Of a DNA stretch of 64,000 bases, positions 1 to 7,601 are shown piece by piece. Made by a program: the position numbers and the translations under genes. The notes below the pieces were generated by a model. It saw only the letters and a program-made list of their open reading frames with translations. It was not told the origin of the DNA and ran no database searches. Source of the DNA: Cutibacterium equinum (GTDB lineage Bacteria > Actinomycetota > Actinomycetes > Propionibacteriales > Propionibacteriaceae); the NCBI RefSeq assembly GCF_028021195.1, contig NZ_CP115668.1:1798001-1862000 (forward strand), read 5' to 3'. How positions within the stretch are numbered: the first letter of the stretch is position 1; the number at the start of each line of letters is the position of its first letter.

Positions 1-65
1 GCATCGCAGCGGCCCTGTCACAACGCAGTTCTTCTCTCGCGCGGCGCATCCTTGGCGGCGCCGGA

Positions 66-845
66 ATGGCCACGGTGGTGGCCCACGAGATGATCTCGGC
101 CGACACACACCCCGACATATGGACCTGCGACCTTCAGGCCCACGGAGTCACAGCATCAGGACGGTTCGTCGTCGCAATGCGCCCCCACCCAGCCCAGGCG
201 ATCTGTCAGATCCCCGCCGGGATCGCGACCGACGTTCGCATGGAGATCTCCAAGGACTCCCCTGAACCAGGAATCCGACTACTGACGGCAACCCTTCACG
301 TTCTGGGAACCCTCACCTGGCTCAGCGCTGGCCAGATCGACCACCTGCTTGCCACCGACGTATTGCCGAGGGAAGTCTCGATGATCACGGCGTTCGACGA
401 TGGACTCGTCGGCGTCATTGAGCCGCGACAAGGCATCCTGCACGACTCCATGGGGAGCACGGAGGTCGACATCCCCACTCTCATCGCCGACACACCACAT
501 GACGAGGTATTTCCCACCATCGAGGACGAGTTCTCCGCCCTCGACGTGGTCGCATCCCTGGGCGATTTCCATCTGTCGCAGCTGTGCGACGCAGTGAGAC
601 GGGAAACCCTCGCGGGCCACCATTGCTGGTCGCGCACCACCCACCACGCGTGCCCCCACACCGTGGGACGGGTGTTCTGCGCCGACATTGACCGCACGGG
701 GCTGACCCTCATGTACGTCAACCCGGACCAAACGGGTGCGGTGTTCATTCCCTTGGACCAGGACGCAACGTCCCTTTCCGAGCTTGAGGCCGCCGTGGCC
801 CAGCTCCCCTTGAACTCGGGTCCGGTACGCCCTACGCGTGTCTGA
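66..845 (+). CDS. DUF2470-like protein of unknown function
   Basis: A 259-residue soluble protein with no signal peptide or membrane segment. The C-terminal 100 residues (about 155-250) look like a DUF2470 domain: an LxxLGDFHLSQLCDAVRRET helix, then HTVGRVFCADIDRTGLTLMY and a short beta pair, ending in a LSELEAAVAQL helix. In this family DUF2470 is often linked to heme-utilisation or pyridoxamine-oxidase-like proteins, but the N-terminal half here lacks a flavin-binding pattern I can name. The ATG at 66 lies close to the window edge; the upstream sequence TTGGCGGCGCCGGA gives only a weak ribosome site. A strong hairpin follows the stop. Function is not established. Confidence 0.75.
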   Translation: MATVVAHEMISADTHPDIWTCDLQAHGVTASGRFVVAMRPHPAQAICQIPAGIATDVRMEISKDSPEPGIRLLTATLHVLGTLTWLSAGQIDHLLATDVLPREVSMITAFDDGLVGVIEPRQGILHDSMGSTEVDIPTLIADTPHDEVFPTIEDEFSALDVVASLGDFHLSQLCDAVRRETLAGHHCWSRTTHHACPHTVGRVFCADIDRTGLTLMYVNPDQTGAVFIPLDQDATSLSELEAAVAQLPLNSGPVRPTRV

Positions 846-862
846 CAGCCGGATCCGGGACA

Positions 863-896
863 GCGTGGGCCTCCTCCCCCCCGAGGAGGCCCACGC
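863..896. terminator. Bidirectional hairpin terminator
   Basis: A perfect 14-bp inverted repeat (863-876 pairs with 883-896, loop of six C/T bases) lies between two convergent genes. It has no clear T-run on either side, so it may depend on stem stability alone. Confidence 0.7.
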
Positions 897-963
897 CTGA
901 ACCGCAGCGGCCAGTTGCGTCAGGGGCGCGACAGTTTCACCGAAGAAGACGCCTGTGAGCGCC

Positions 964-1242
964 TCAGCGGGCCTGGTAAGCGGTGCAAGCCGCAGCGTCA
1001 CTAATGGTGACCTCCTTGGCGGTGCACAGAAGTTTGTCGTTGTGGATGCACTCGATGCGATGGCATGCGCCAACGCGTCCGTCGGCCGACGCGAGGCCGG
1101 CGCGGGCATCAAGATGGGCGATCGTTGCACAGGTGGGCTTTCCGGCCGTTCCGCCGACGGTCACCGCGAAGGCAGTGCAGCCCGAATCATTGAAGGCGCA
1201 ATCAGTGCAGGTGCAGGAGATAACAGGAGTTGCGGTAGACAT
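964..1242 (-). CDS. DUF1540 cysteine-rich protein, two domains
   Basis: A 92-residue protein made of two DUF1540-type cysteine modules. The first is CTCTDCAFNDSGCTAFAVTV and the second is CHRIECIHNDKLLCTAKEVTI followed by CTAYQ. The spacing CxxxxC...C...C repeated twice suggests metal (zinc or iron) binding, though no function has been shown for the family that I can state. I chose the ATG at 1242 because an AAAGG ribosome site lies eight bases upstream; the longer frame to 1287 has no such site. It is a single gene with about 265 bases of non-coding DNA upstream, shared divergently with trmB. Confidence 0.8.
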   Translation of the reverse strand: MSTATPVISCTCTDCAFNDSGCTAFAVTVGGTAGKPTCATIAHLDARAGLASADGRVGACHRIECIHNDKLLCTAKEVTISDAAACTAYQAR

Positions 1243-1316
1243 GTCGAGACCTTTCATAAATGACCACCGCGTGTCTGACATGGTCAATGCTAGACAACGG
1301 AAACAGCGTCCACAAG

Positions 1317-1335
1317 CAAGGCAAGCCTCATCTCA
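1317..1335. promoter_or_regulatory. Weak DtxR/IdeR-like box
   Basis: The 19 bases starting CAAGGCAAGCCTCATCT match about 11 of 19 positions of the actinobacterial iron box TTAGGTTAGGCTAACCTAA, including the central AGG...CCT-like core. It sits 75-95 bases upstream of the DUF1540 gene. The match is too weak to call on its own. Confidence 0.2.
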
Positions 1336-1493
1336 TAACACCTTTGACAAGGTCAGACACCCCTCGAATTAGTCAAGTAATCGCTTTTCTATTAACAGAG
1401 CGATCGTTCATGCCCCGCATTTTCCGCAATGCAGGCAATTTCAAAACATTACCTTTCGCGAACTCACCCACACCCGGTGTCGGTGCCATCGCC

Positions 1494-1499
1494 TAGCAT
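1494..1499 (+). promoter_or_regulatory. Candidate -10 box for a leaderless trmB transcript
   Basis: TAGCAT ends nine bases before the trmB ATG at 1508, so transcription would begin almost at the start codon. No Shine-Dalgarno sequence precedes the gene, which fits the leaderless mRNAs common in actinobacteria. No convincing -35 box is visible. Confidence 0.35.
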
Positions 1500-1507
1500 G
1501 TGTGCCC

Positions 1508-2332
1508 ATGACCGACGACCTCGACGCCACATCCGGCAGCGCCACCCCCACCCCGCTGCCCAACACTGCGGAGTACTCCGACGACCACTCCGCGGGCGCC
1601 CACCGCTCGGGGAACCGCGTTCGGCGCGGCGTCGTCTCCTTCGTCCGTCGCTCCCCCCGGATGAACGTCTCCCAGCAGCGAGCCATGGACACCCTGGCCA
1701 GCACGTACATGATTGACGTTCCCCGCGACGCCACCAGCACGTCCGTGGCCCCTGACGCCCACCTGGACCTGCCGAAGATCTTCGGACGCACCGCGCCGCT
1801 CACCGTCGAGATCGGCACCGGATCTGGTGACGTCCTGGCCGCCCTCGCCGCCGCCCACCCCGAACGCGACTTCATCGGATTCGAGGTCTACCTGCCCTCA
1901 GTCGCAAGCGCCATCAACAAACTCCACGCCGCTGGTGCGACGAACGCCCGCATCATCCTCGCCGACGCCGCCGCCGGCCTGGACCATCTCGTCGACCCCG
2001 GCCAGGTCGACGAAATCTGGACCTTCTTCGCTGACCCATGGCACAAGAAACGTCACCACAAACGCCGCATCGTCAACTCTGACATGGCCCATCTCGTCGC
2101 ATCACGACTGCGCCCGGGCGGGCTGTGGCGTCTGGCCACCGACTGGGACGACTATGCCACCTGGATGCTCGAGGTGCTCGGCGCAGAACCGCTCCTCGAG
2201 CCTGTCGATGCTGGCCTTGACGGTTTCAGCCCACGCTGGCAGGAGCGTCCGGTGACCCGCTACGAGAAGAAAGGGCTCGCGGCCGGACGGACCGTCCACG
2301 ACCTCACCTGGCGTCGCGTGGACCAGTCATGA
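1508..2332 (+). CDS. trmB: tRNA (guanine-N7)-methyltransferase
   Basis: TrmB transfers a methyl group from SAM to N7 of guanosine 46 in the variable loop of tRNA. The protein (274 residues from this ATG) shows the family's RRGVVSFVRR N-terminal motif at about 41-50, the SAM-binding VEIGTGSGD near residue 100, and the TrmB signature FFADPWHKKRHHKRR, followed by the C-terminal DDYATWMLEV and a terminal TRYEKKG. The N-terminal 40 residues are Thr/Ser-rich and unlike the family core. A GTG at 1502 is an alternative start, but the ATG at 1508 fits a leaderless transcript. The stop overlaps the truA ATG by four bases, so the two are translationally coupled. Confidence 0.93.
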   Translation: MTDDLDATSGSATPTPLPNTAEYSDDHSAGAHRSGNRVRRGVVSFVRRSPRMNVSQQRAMDTLASTYMIDVPRDATSTSVAPDAHLDLPKIFGRTAPLTVEIGTGSGDVLAALAAAHPERDFIGFEVYLPSVASAINKLHAAGATNARIILADAAAGLDHLVDPGQVDEIWTFFADPWHKKRHHKRRIVNSDMAHLVASRLRPGGLWRLATDWDDYATWMLEVLGAEPLLEPVDAGLDGFSPRWQERPVTRYEKKGLAAGRTVHDLTWRRVDQS

Positions 2333-3165
2333 CCCGCTGGCGTCTGGACATCGCCTACGACGGGGCGAATTTCTCCGGTTGGGCGGCACAACCGGATCGT
2401 CGCACCGTCCAGGGGGAGCTGGAGACGTGGATTCCCCGGGTGCTTCGACTCGACGCGCCAACCCCACTGACGGTGGCCGGGCGAACTGACGCCGGGGTCC
2501 ATGCGCGCGGCCAAGTCGCCCACATCGATCTTCCCGACGATGTCGACACCTCCTCGATGCTGCGCAGGTTGGCCCGTGTCCTCGATCCCGATGTCGTTGT
2601 CAAGTCCATCCGCCCTGTCCCCGACGAGTTCGACGCCCGTTTCTCGGCCCTGTGGCGTCGCTATGTCTACCGGCTGTGGGACGAGTCCTCCCGACCCGAT
2701 CCACTGACGCGATTCCACGTGGCGCCTGTGCGAGGACACCTCGCCCTTGACCGACTCAACGCGGCCGGAAAATCCCTGCTCGGGCTGCGCGATTTCGCCG
2801 CCTTCTGCAAGTACCGCGAGGGGGCGACGACCATCCGCACCCTGCTGGACTGCCACGCCGAGCGACTCGACGACCCGTGCGGAACCGTCGAGGTGACCGT
2901 CCGGGCCGACGCTTTCTGTCACTCCATGGTGAGGTCGCTGGTCGGGGCTTTGACGGCCGTGGCCTCGGGACGACGCGACCAGGGCTGGCTTGACGAGGTT
3001 GCCGCCAGCACCTCGCGGGCGTCGTCGGTACTCGTCATGCCCGCCTGCGGACTCACCCTGGAGGAGGTCGGCTACCCGGCCGACGAGGATCTTGCCGACC
3101 GCGCCGCTCAAGCCCGGTCCCGACGAAGCCACGACGAACTCTGCGACACCTGTTGGGAGGACTGA
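2329..3165 (+). CDS. truA: tRNA pseudouridine(38-40) synthase
   Basis: TruA converts uridines 38-40 of the tRNA anticodon arm to pseudouridine. The 278-residue length is typical. The catalytic aspartate is D54 within GRTDAGVHARGQ; the N-terminal IAYDGANFSGWAAQP and the later CKYREGATTIRTL and SMVRSLVGAL segments are family hallmarks. It overlaps trmB upstream (ATGA) and shares one base with the methyltransferase downstream (TGATG). The C-terminal 25 residues are arginine-rich and probably dispensable. Confidence 0.94.
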   Translation: MTRWRLDIAYDGANFSGWAAQPDRRTVQGELETWIPRVLRLDAPTPLTVAGRTDAGVHARGQVAHIDLPDDVDTSSMLRRLARVLDPDVVVKSIRPVPDEFDARFSALWRRYVYRLWDESSRPDPLTRFHVAPVRGHLALDRLNAAGKSLLGLRDFAAFCKYREGATTIRTLLDCHAERLDDPCGTVEVTVRADAFCHSMVRSLVGALTAVASGRRDQGWLDEVAASTSRASSVLVMPACGLTLEEVGYPADEDLADRAAQARSRRSHDELCDTCWED

Positions 3166-3785
3166 TGAGCCAATCTCGCCGCGACGACCACGCACCCAGT
3201 CATTACTTCACAACCCCCGAAGGACCAGTGCAGACCCGCACCATCACCGTCAACGTCTGGGACGATTCCATGACGATGACGACCGCCGGAGGCGTGTTCT
3301 CCGGGGCACGGCTCGACCCGGGAACCGCCGTCCTCATGCGCGAGGTCACTCCCCCGCCCTCCGACGGCACCTTCCTCGACCTGGGCTGCGGGTACGGACC
3401 CATCGCCTGCGCCCTAGCGCGAGCCTGCGGCGGATCGAAGGTCGTCGCCGTCGACGTCAACGACCTGGCCATCGACCTCACCCGTCGCAACGCCACGGCC
3501 CTCGGGGTGGGTGATCGCGTCCACGCCTGCCGGCCCGAGGAAGTCGATGAGGGCCTGCGTTTCGATGAGATCTGGTCCAACCCACCGATCCGCGTCGGCA
3601 AGCCGATCCTGCACGAAATGCTGACGACCTGGCTGTCAAGGCTGACCGACGAGGGGGTCGCCCACCTGGTCGTCGGGAAGAACCTCGGCGCAGACTCCCT
3701 CACCCGCTGGCTGTGCGAGCAGGGATTCGACGCAGCCCGGGTCGCGTCTGCCAAGGGGTTCAGGGTGATCGATGTCCACGCCTGA
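3165..3785 (+). CDS. RsmC-like class I rRNA methyltransferase
   Basis: A 206-residue SAM-dependent methyltransferase of the RsmC/RlmG type, which methylates the exocyclic amino group of guanosine in rRNA. It has SHYFTTPEGP near the start, the SAM motif DLGCGYGP at about 72-79, and the catalytic NPPIR motif (N139-P-P-I) in WSNPPIRVGK. It is a single-domain version of the roughly 340-residue E. coli RsmC, common in Gram-positives. I chose the ATG at 3165 because GGGAGG lies five bases upstream and it overlaps the truA stop; a TTG at 3153 is less likely. The exact rRNA target cannot be read from sequence. Confidence 0.85.
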   Translation: MSQSRRDDHAPSHYFTTPEGPVQTRTITVNVWDDSMTMTTAGGVFSGARLDPGTAVLMREVTPPPSDGTFLDLGCGYGPIACALARACGGSKVVAVDVNDLAIDLTRRNATALGVGDRVHACRPEEVDEGLRFDEIWSNPPIRVGKPILHEMLTTWLSRLTDEGVAHLVVGKNLGADSLTRWLCEQGFDAARVASAKGFRVIDVHA

Positions 3786-3874
3786 CCGCGTCGTAAGCTG
3801 ACGTGGTGCCAACCATAAGACAAGCCATGCCTCACAACGACTGGGACCGGCGCTGAACCGTGTCGAACTGAGCC

Positions 3875-5137
3875 ATGTCGAGATTAGTGACGAGGACGGC
3901 CGACCCGGTCGTCGAGAACCCTTCCACGTCCACCCACGGCACCACCCGGACAGTCCACCCATGGTCGTGGTGGGGCTGGGCAGCCGGCTGCGGCATCGCC
4001 ATCAGCCTCACCAACAATCCCCTTCTCGTCGCCCTCCTCACAGCAGCCGTGGCTCTCGTCGTCGTCCTGCGTCGCACCGACGAACCCTGGGCTCGCTCCG
4101 CCGGCGTCTACGCAGGCATGGCCCTGACGATTGTCGTCATCCGTGTGTTCTTCCAGGTCTTGATAGGAGGAGACGGGACGGGAACCGTCCTCTTCCGCCT
4201 GCCCGAGGTGTCCCTGCCAGACTGGGCAGCCGGAATCCGACTCGGTGGGCCAGTCACCGCCGAGGGCCTGGCCGCCACTGGCTACGACGCCCTTCGCCTG
4301 GCCGGGATGCTGATCTGCTTCGGCGCCGCGAACTCCCTGGCCAACCCACGACGAGTCCTCAAATCCGTTCCGGCCGCCCTCCATGACATCTCGGTGGCCG
4401 TCGTCATCGCATTGTCGGTCTTTCCTCAACTCATCGTGTCGGTGCAACGAGTCAGGCGGGCCCGACGGCTGCGCGGTGACACTCGCCAGGGAATAAGAGC
4501 CCTCGTCGCGGTGCTCGTCCCCGTCCTGGAGGACTCGGTGGAGATGTCGATGTCCCTGGCCCGCGGAATGGAGTCGCGCGGGTACGGACGCACCCGCGAT
4601 GACCGTCGGGTCCGCCCCGCCACGCGGATTCTGCTCGTCGTCTCGGTGATGGTGCTGACTCTGGGCTGCTACGGCATTCTCGCCAACCCGACCGGGCCCT
4701 TCAGCGCCGACCCGTCGACCTGCGCCCCCGGCAGCCTGTGCTCGTGGCTCCTGGCCGACCGGATGGGCCAACACATCGGCATCGTGCTCATCGTCGTCGG
4801 GATCCTCGGGTCGATCATTGGTCTGCGAGTCTCGGGGCGGCGTCTCGGGGTGAGTCGGTACCGCCCCGATCCCTGGACCTGGCATGCAACCGCGTCATGT
4901 CTGTGCGGTGCCGCTGCAATGACGGCCATGATGTGGCTGTCCCAGGCCAATCCCAACGCCATCACCGTCTCCACCTCACCGGTGATGTGGCCGCCGCTGG
5001 AGCCGGCCATGCTCATCGTCGTCGTGGCGGCCGCCCTTCCCGGAGTGTTCACCCCGGCACCCCAACGATCAACGTCAACCGACCCGCAGGAGGCGGCCCC
5101 GTGGAAACCCCGGAAAGATCAGGTGCGCACGTCATGA
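3875..5137 (+). CDS. ECF transporter T component (EcfT)
   Basis: This is the energy-coupling membrane subunit of an ECF vitamin importer. The 420-residue protein has a cluster of hydrophobic helices at about 35-100 and 135-195, then the cytoplasmic coupling region with the two EcfT signatures: ARRLRG (196-201) and ARGMESRGYG (229-238). Three or four further helices follow (about 250-400). The protein is longer than typical EcfT (about 260) because of the extra C-terminal membrane region. It begins a T-AA-S operon with overlapping genes. No ribosome site stands out before the ATG, and no riboswitch was recognised in the 90 bases upstream. Confidence 0.88.
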   Translation: MSRLVTRTADPVVENPSTSTHGTTRTVHPWSWWGWAAGCGIAISLTNNPLLVALLTAAVALVVVLRRTDEPWARSAGVYAGMALTIVVIRVFFQVLIGGDGTGTVLFRLPEVSLPDWAAGIRLGGPVTAEGLAATGYDALRLAGMLICFGAANSLANPRRVLKSVPAALHDISVAVVIALSVFPQLIVSVQRVRRARRLRGDTRQGIRALVAVLVPVLEDSVEMSMSLARGMESRGYGRTRDDRRVRPATRILLVVSVMVLTLGCYGILANPTGPFSADPSTCAPGSLCSWLLADRMGQHIGIVLIVVGILGSIIGLRVSGRRLGVSRYRPDPWTWHATASCLCGAAAMTAMMWLSQANPNAITVSTSPVMWPPLEPAMLIVVVAAALPGVFTPAPQRSTSTDPQEAAPWKPRKDQVRTS

Positions 5138-6789
5138 CCAATGTCATCACCCTGTCAAACGTGTCGATTACCCACCCGGGCGCCACAGCTCCAACGCTCA
5201 GGGAGATCAACCTCACCGTCGAGGAGGGTGACCTGGCGCTGGTCATCGGGCGAACCGGCACCGGCAAGTCGACCCTGCTCGGCTCGCTGAACGGGATCGT
5301 GCCCCATTTCACCGGTGGGCGTCTCGACGGCACCGTGACGGTGGCCGGGCGTGACACCCGCACCCATCGTCCTCGCGACCTGGCCGATGTCGTTGGAGTC
5401 GTGGGGCAGAACCCGCTCAACGGATTCGTCACCGACACCGTCGAGGACGAGATCGCTTACGGTATGGAACAGCTCGGCATCTCCCCGTCGGTGATGCGCA
5501 AGAGGGTTGAGGAGACCCTGGACCTCATGGGGATCGCCGAGCTACGCCGCCAGGCCCTGTTGAGCTTGTCCGGCGGTCAACAACAGCGAGTGGCCATTGC
5601 GGCGGTGCTAGCTGCTCAACCCCGCATTCTCGTCCTCGACGAGCCCACCAGTGCGCTGGACCCCACCGCAGCCCAAGATGTTCTTGCCTCCATCACCACG
5701 CTCGTCCATGACGTCGGTCTGACGGTAGTGCTCGCCGAACATCGGCTGGAACGCGTCATGCATGCCGCCGACACCGTCTGGTGGTTGCCGGGCGACGGGT
5801 CGGTCGTGCAGGGTCGTCCGGAGGAGGTCTTGGCTCGCGCTGACGTCGTTCCCCCGCTGGCCTCCCTGGGCCGAACGCTGGGATGGCCGACCGTCCCGCT
5901 GTCGGTACGCGAGGCCCGTCGTCGCGTCGGCCCGCACCCCGAACTCCCGGATGCGCCACAGCCCTCGGAGGCCATGACCTGGCGGGGCCACGGTGACGAG
6001 GTGCTGAGGCTGGAAAAGCTCAGCGTCGATTACGGGAAGGTGCATGCCGTCGACGCCGTGACGACGACCCTGGAGCGCGGAACCGTCACCTGCCTCATGG
6101 GACGAAATGGGTCCGGCAAGTCATCGCTGATGTGGGCGATTCAGGGGGCGACGAAATCGTCGGGAAAGGTCCTTGTCAACCACGATGGCTCCTGGACAGA
6201 CCCACGCAAGGCGAAGGCCGAAACCGCGCGGAGCATGGTGAGCCTGGTGCCCCAATCCGCCGCCGACCTGCTCTATCTGCCCACAGTGGCCGAGGAATGC
6301 GCCCAGGCTGACAAGGAGTCCGAAGTTCCCGGGGGAACCACGCGGGCGATCCTCACTCAGTTGGGCGTGGAACTACCGGAAGATCGCAACCCTCGTGACA
6401 TGTCAGAGGGTCAGCGGCTGGCCCTCGTGCTCGCGATCCAGCTGTCCAGCCGCCCTGACGTCGTTCTCCTCGATGAGCCGACCCGCGGCCTCGACTACGC
6501 CATGAAGAACGAGCTGGGGCGGATCGTCAGGGACATCGCCGCCGGGGCCACTGGATCCCCTGCTGCCGTCCTCCTGGCCACCCATGACGTGGAATTCGCC
6601 GCCGCAACGACCGACCGCACCATTGTCATGGCGGCCGGCCAAATTGTTGCCGACGGATCCACGCGCTCGGTGTGTACGTCTTCCCCGGCCTTCAGCCCGC
6701 AGATCGCCAAGGTCTTCCACCCGGCCGACGTCATGACCGTCGAGGATGTCGAGAAACTCGTGGGGAATCCGGGAAGTGCAGGCCGATGA
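5101..6789 (+). CDS. ECF transporter fused double ATPase (EcfA1-EcfA2)
   Basis: Two ABC ATPase domains in one chain power the ECF importer. Counting from the ATG at 5134, domain 1 has Walker A GRTGTGKST (39-47), signature LSGGQQQR and Walker B ILVLDEPTSALD. Domain 2 has Walker A GRNGSGKSS, a variant signature MSEGQRLAL and Walker B VVLLDEPTRGLD. All catalytic residues are intact, in contrast to the paralogue at 28.5 kb. The start is a choice between GTG 5101, preceded by a perfect AGGAGG at 5088-5093, and ATG 5134, which overlaps the ecfT stop; I favour 5101. The stop overlaps the S-component start by four bases. Confidence 0.9.
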   Translation: METPERSGAHVMTNVITLSNVSITHPGATAPTLREINLTVEEGDLALVIGRTGTGKSTLLGSLNGIVPHFTGGRLDGTVTVAGRDTRTHRPRDLADVVGVVGQNPLNGFVTDTVEDEIAYGMEQLGISPSVMRKRVEETLDLMGIAELRRQALLSLSGGQQQRVAIAAVLAAQPRILVLDEPTSALDPTAAQDVLASITTLVHDVGLTVVLAEHRLERVMHAADTVWWLPGDGSVVQGRPEEVLARADVVPPLASLGRTLGWPTVPLSVREARRRVGPHPELPDAPQPSEAMTWRGHGDEVLRLEKLSVDYGKVHAVDAVTTTLERGTVTCLMGRNGSGKSSLMWAIQGATKSSGKVLVNHDGSWTDPRKAKAETARSMVSLVPQSAADLLYLPTVAEECAQADKESEVPGGTTRAILTQLGVELPEDRNPRDMSEGQRLALVLAIQLSSRPDVVLLDEPTRGLDYAMKNELGRIVRDIAAGATGSPAAVLLATHDVEFAAATTDRTIVMAAGQIVADGSTRSVCTSSPAFSPQIAKVFHPADVMTVEDVEKLVGNPGSAGR

Positions 6790-7601
6790 GCACCCCACGA
6801 AAGCAGAACGTCGCCGTCCGAACGTCAACGACCTCACGGGTGTTGCTCGTCGTCACCGCGATCATGGGGTTGCTGGCCTTCTGCTGGCCGCTGTTCCTGA
6901 ACCCCGGCAGCTCAGCCGACTACGAGACGCGCACCCCCTTCCTGTTCGCGGCGATCCTGCCGGTGGTGCTGGCCGTCGTGGTGTCCCAGCTGAGTTCCGA
7001 CGGAATCGACGTCAAAGCCCTCGCCATGATCGGCGTCCTCACCGCATGTGGGGCTGCACTACGCGGCCTCAGCCCGTCGATGGCGGGCATCTCCTTCGTC
7101 TTCATCCTCATGATTCTCGGCGCGAGGGTGTTCGGCGCCGGGTTTGGGTTCATCCTCGGCACAACGACGATGTTCGCGTCAGCCCTGCTCACGGCTGGTT
7201 TCGGCCCGTGGCTGCCGTATCAGATGATCGCCTCGGGGTTCGTCGGGCTGGGAGCGGGTCTCCTCCCCCGCGCCAGGGGAAAAGCTGAACTGGCGTGGCT
7301 GTGCGCCTGGGGATTCGTGTCCGCCTTCATGTACGGCTGGCTGATGGATTTCGCCTTCTGGCCGTTCAACCTGGGCACCGACACCCAACTCTCCTTCAAC
7401 CCGCACGCGTCGGCGTTGTCGAACCTGTGGCACTTCGTGTTGTTCAACCTCGCGACGTCCATGGGCTGGAACCTGGGCCGGGCACTCACCAATGTCGTCT
7501 GCCTGGCATTGTTGGGAGGACCGATTCTGCGAGTGCTGCGCCGGGCCGCCCGACGCGCTCAGTTTGGGGACTTGACCCCGCCGCTCACGCGATCGGAGTG
7601 A
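6786..7601 (+). CDS. ECF transporter S component (substrate-binding membrane subunit)
   Basis: A 271-residue integral membrane protein with about six helices: VLLVVTAIMGLLAFCWPLF near the N-terminus, then clusters around residues 60-75, 95-130, 140-160, 175-195 and 225-250. Position and topology identify it as the vitamin-binding S subunit of the preceding T-AA operon. It is paralogous to the S component at 29.9 kb, sharing the ALRGLSPSMAGI region and the C-terminal NLGRALTNVV helix. That paralogue sits under a cobalamin riboswitch, so a corrinoid or a related vitamin is a reasonable guess for the substrate. It ends tail to tail with the next gene, overlapping by 17 bases. Confidence 0.8.
   Translation: MSTPRKQNVAVRTSTTSRVLLVVTAIMGLLAFCWPLFLNPGSSADYETRTPFLFAAILPVVLAVVVSQLSSDGIDVKALAMIGVLTACGAALRGLSPSMAGISFVFILMILGARVFGAGFGFILGTTTMFASALLTAGFGPWLPYQMIASGFVGLGAGLLPRARGKAELAWLCAWGFVSAFMYGWLMDFAFWPFNLGTDTQLSFNPHASALSNLWHFVLFNLATSMGWNLGRALTNVVCLALLGGPILRVLRRAARRAQFGDLTPPLTRSE

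Noticed and set aside
279-1130. Long open frame on the minus strand opposite the DUF2470-like gene
   Set aside because: Low-complexity Arg/Gly/Val composition typical of a GC-rich antisense frame; it also crosses a terminator and the DUF1540 gene.
3786-3874. Gap before the first ECF operon considered for a riboswitch
   Set aside because: Only about 90 bases with no B12 box, THI box or other core motif that I recognise.
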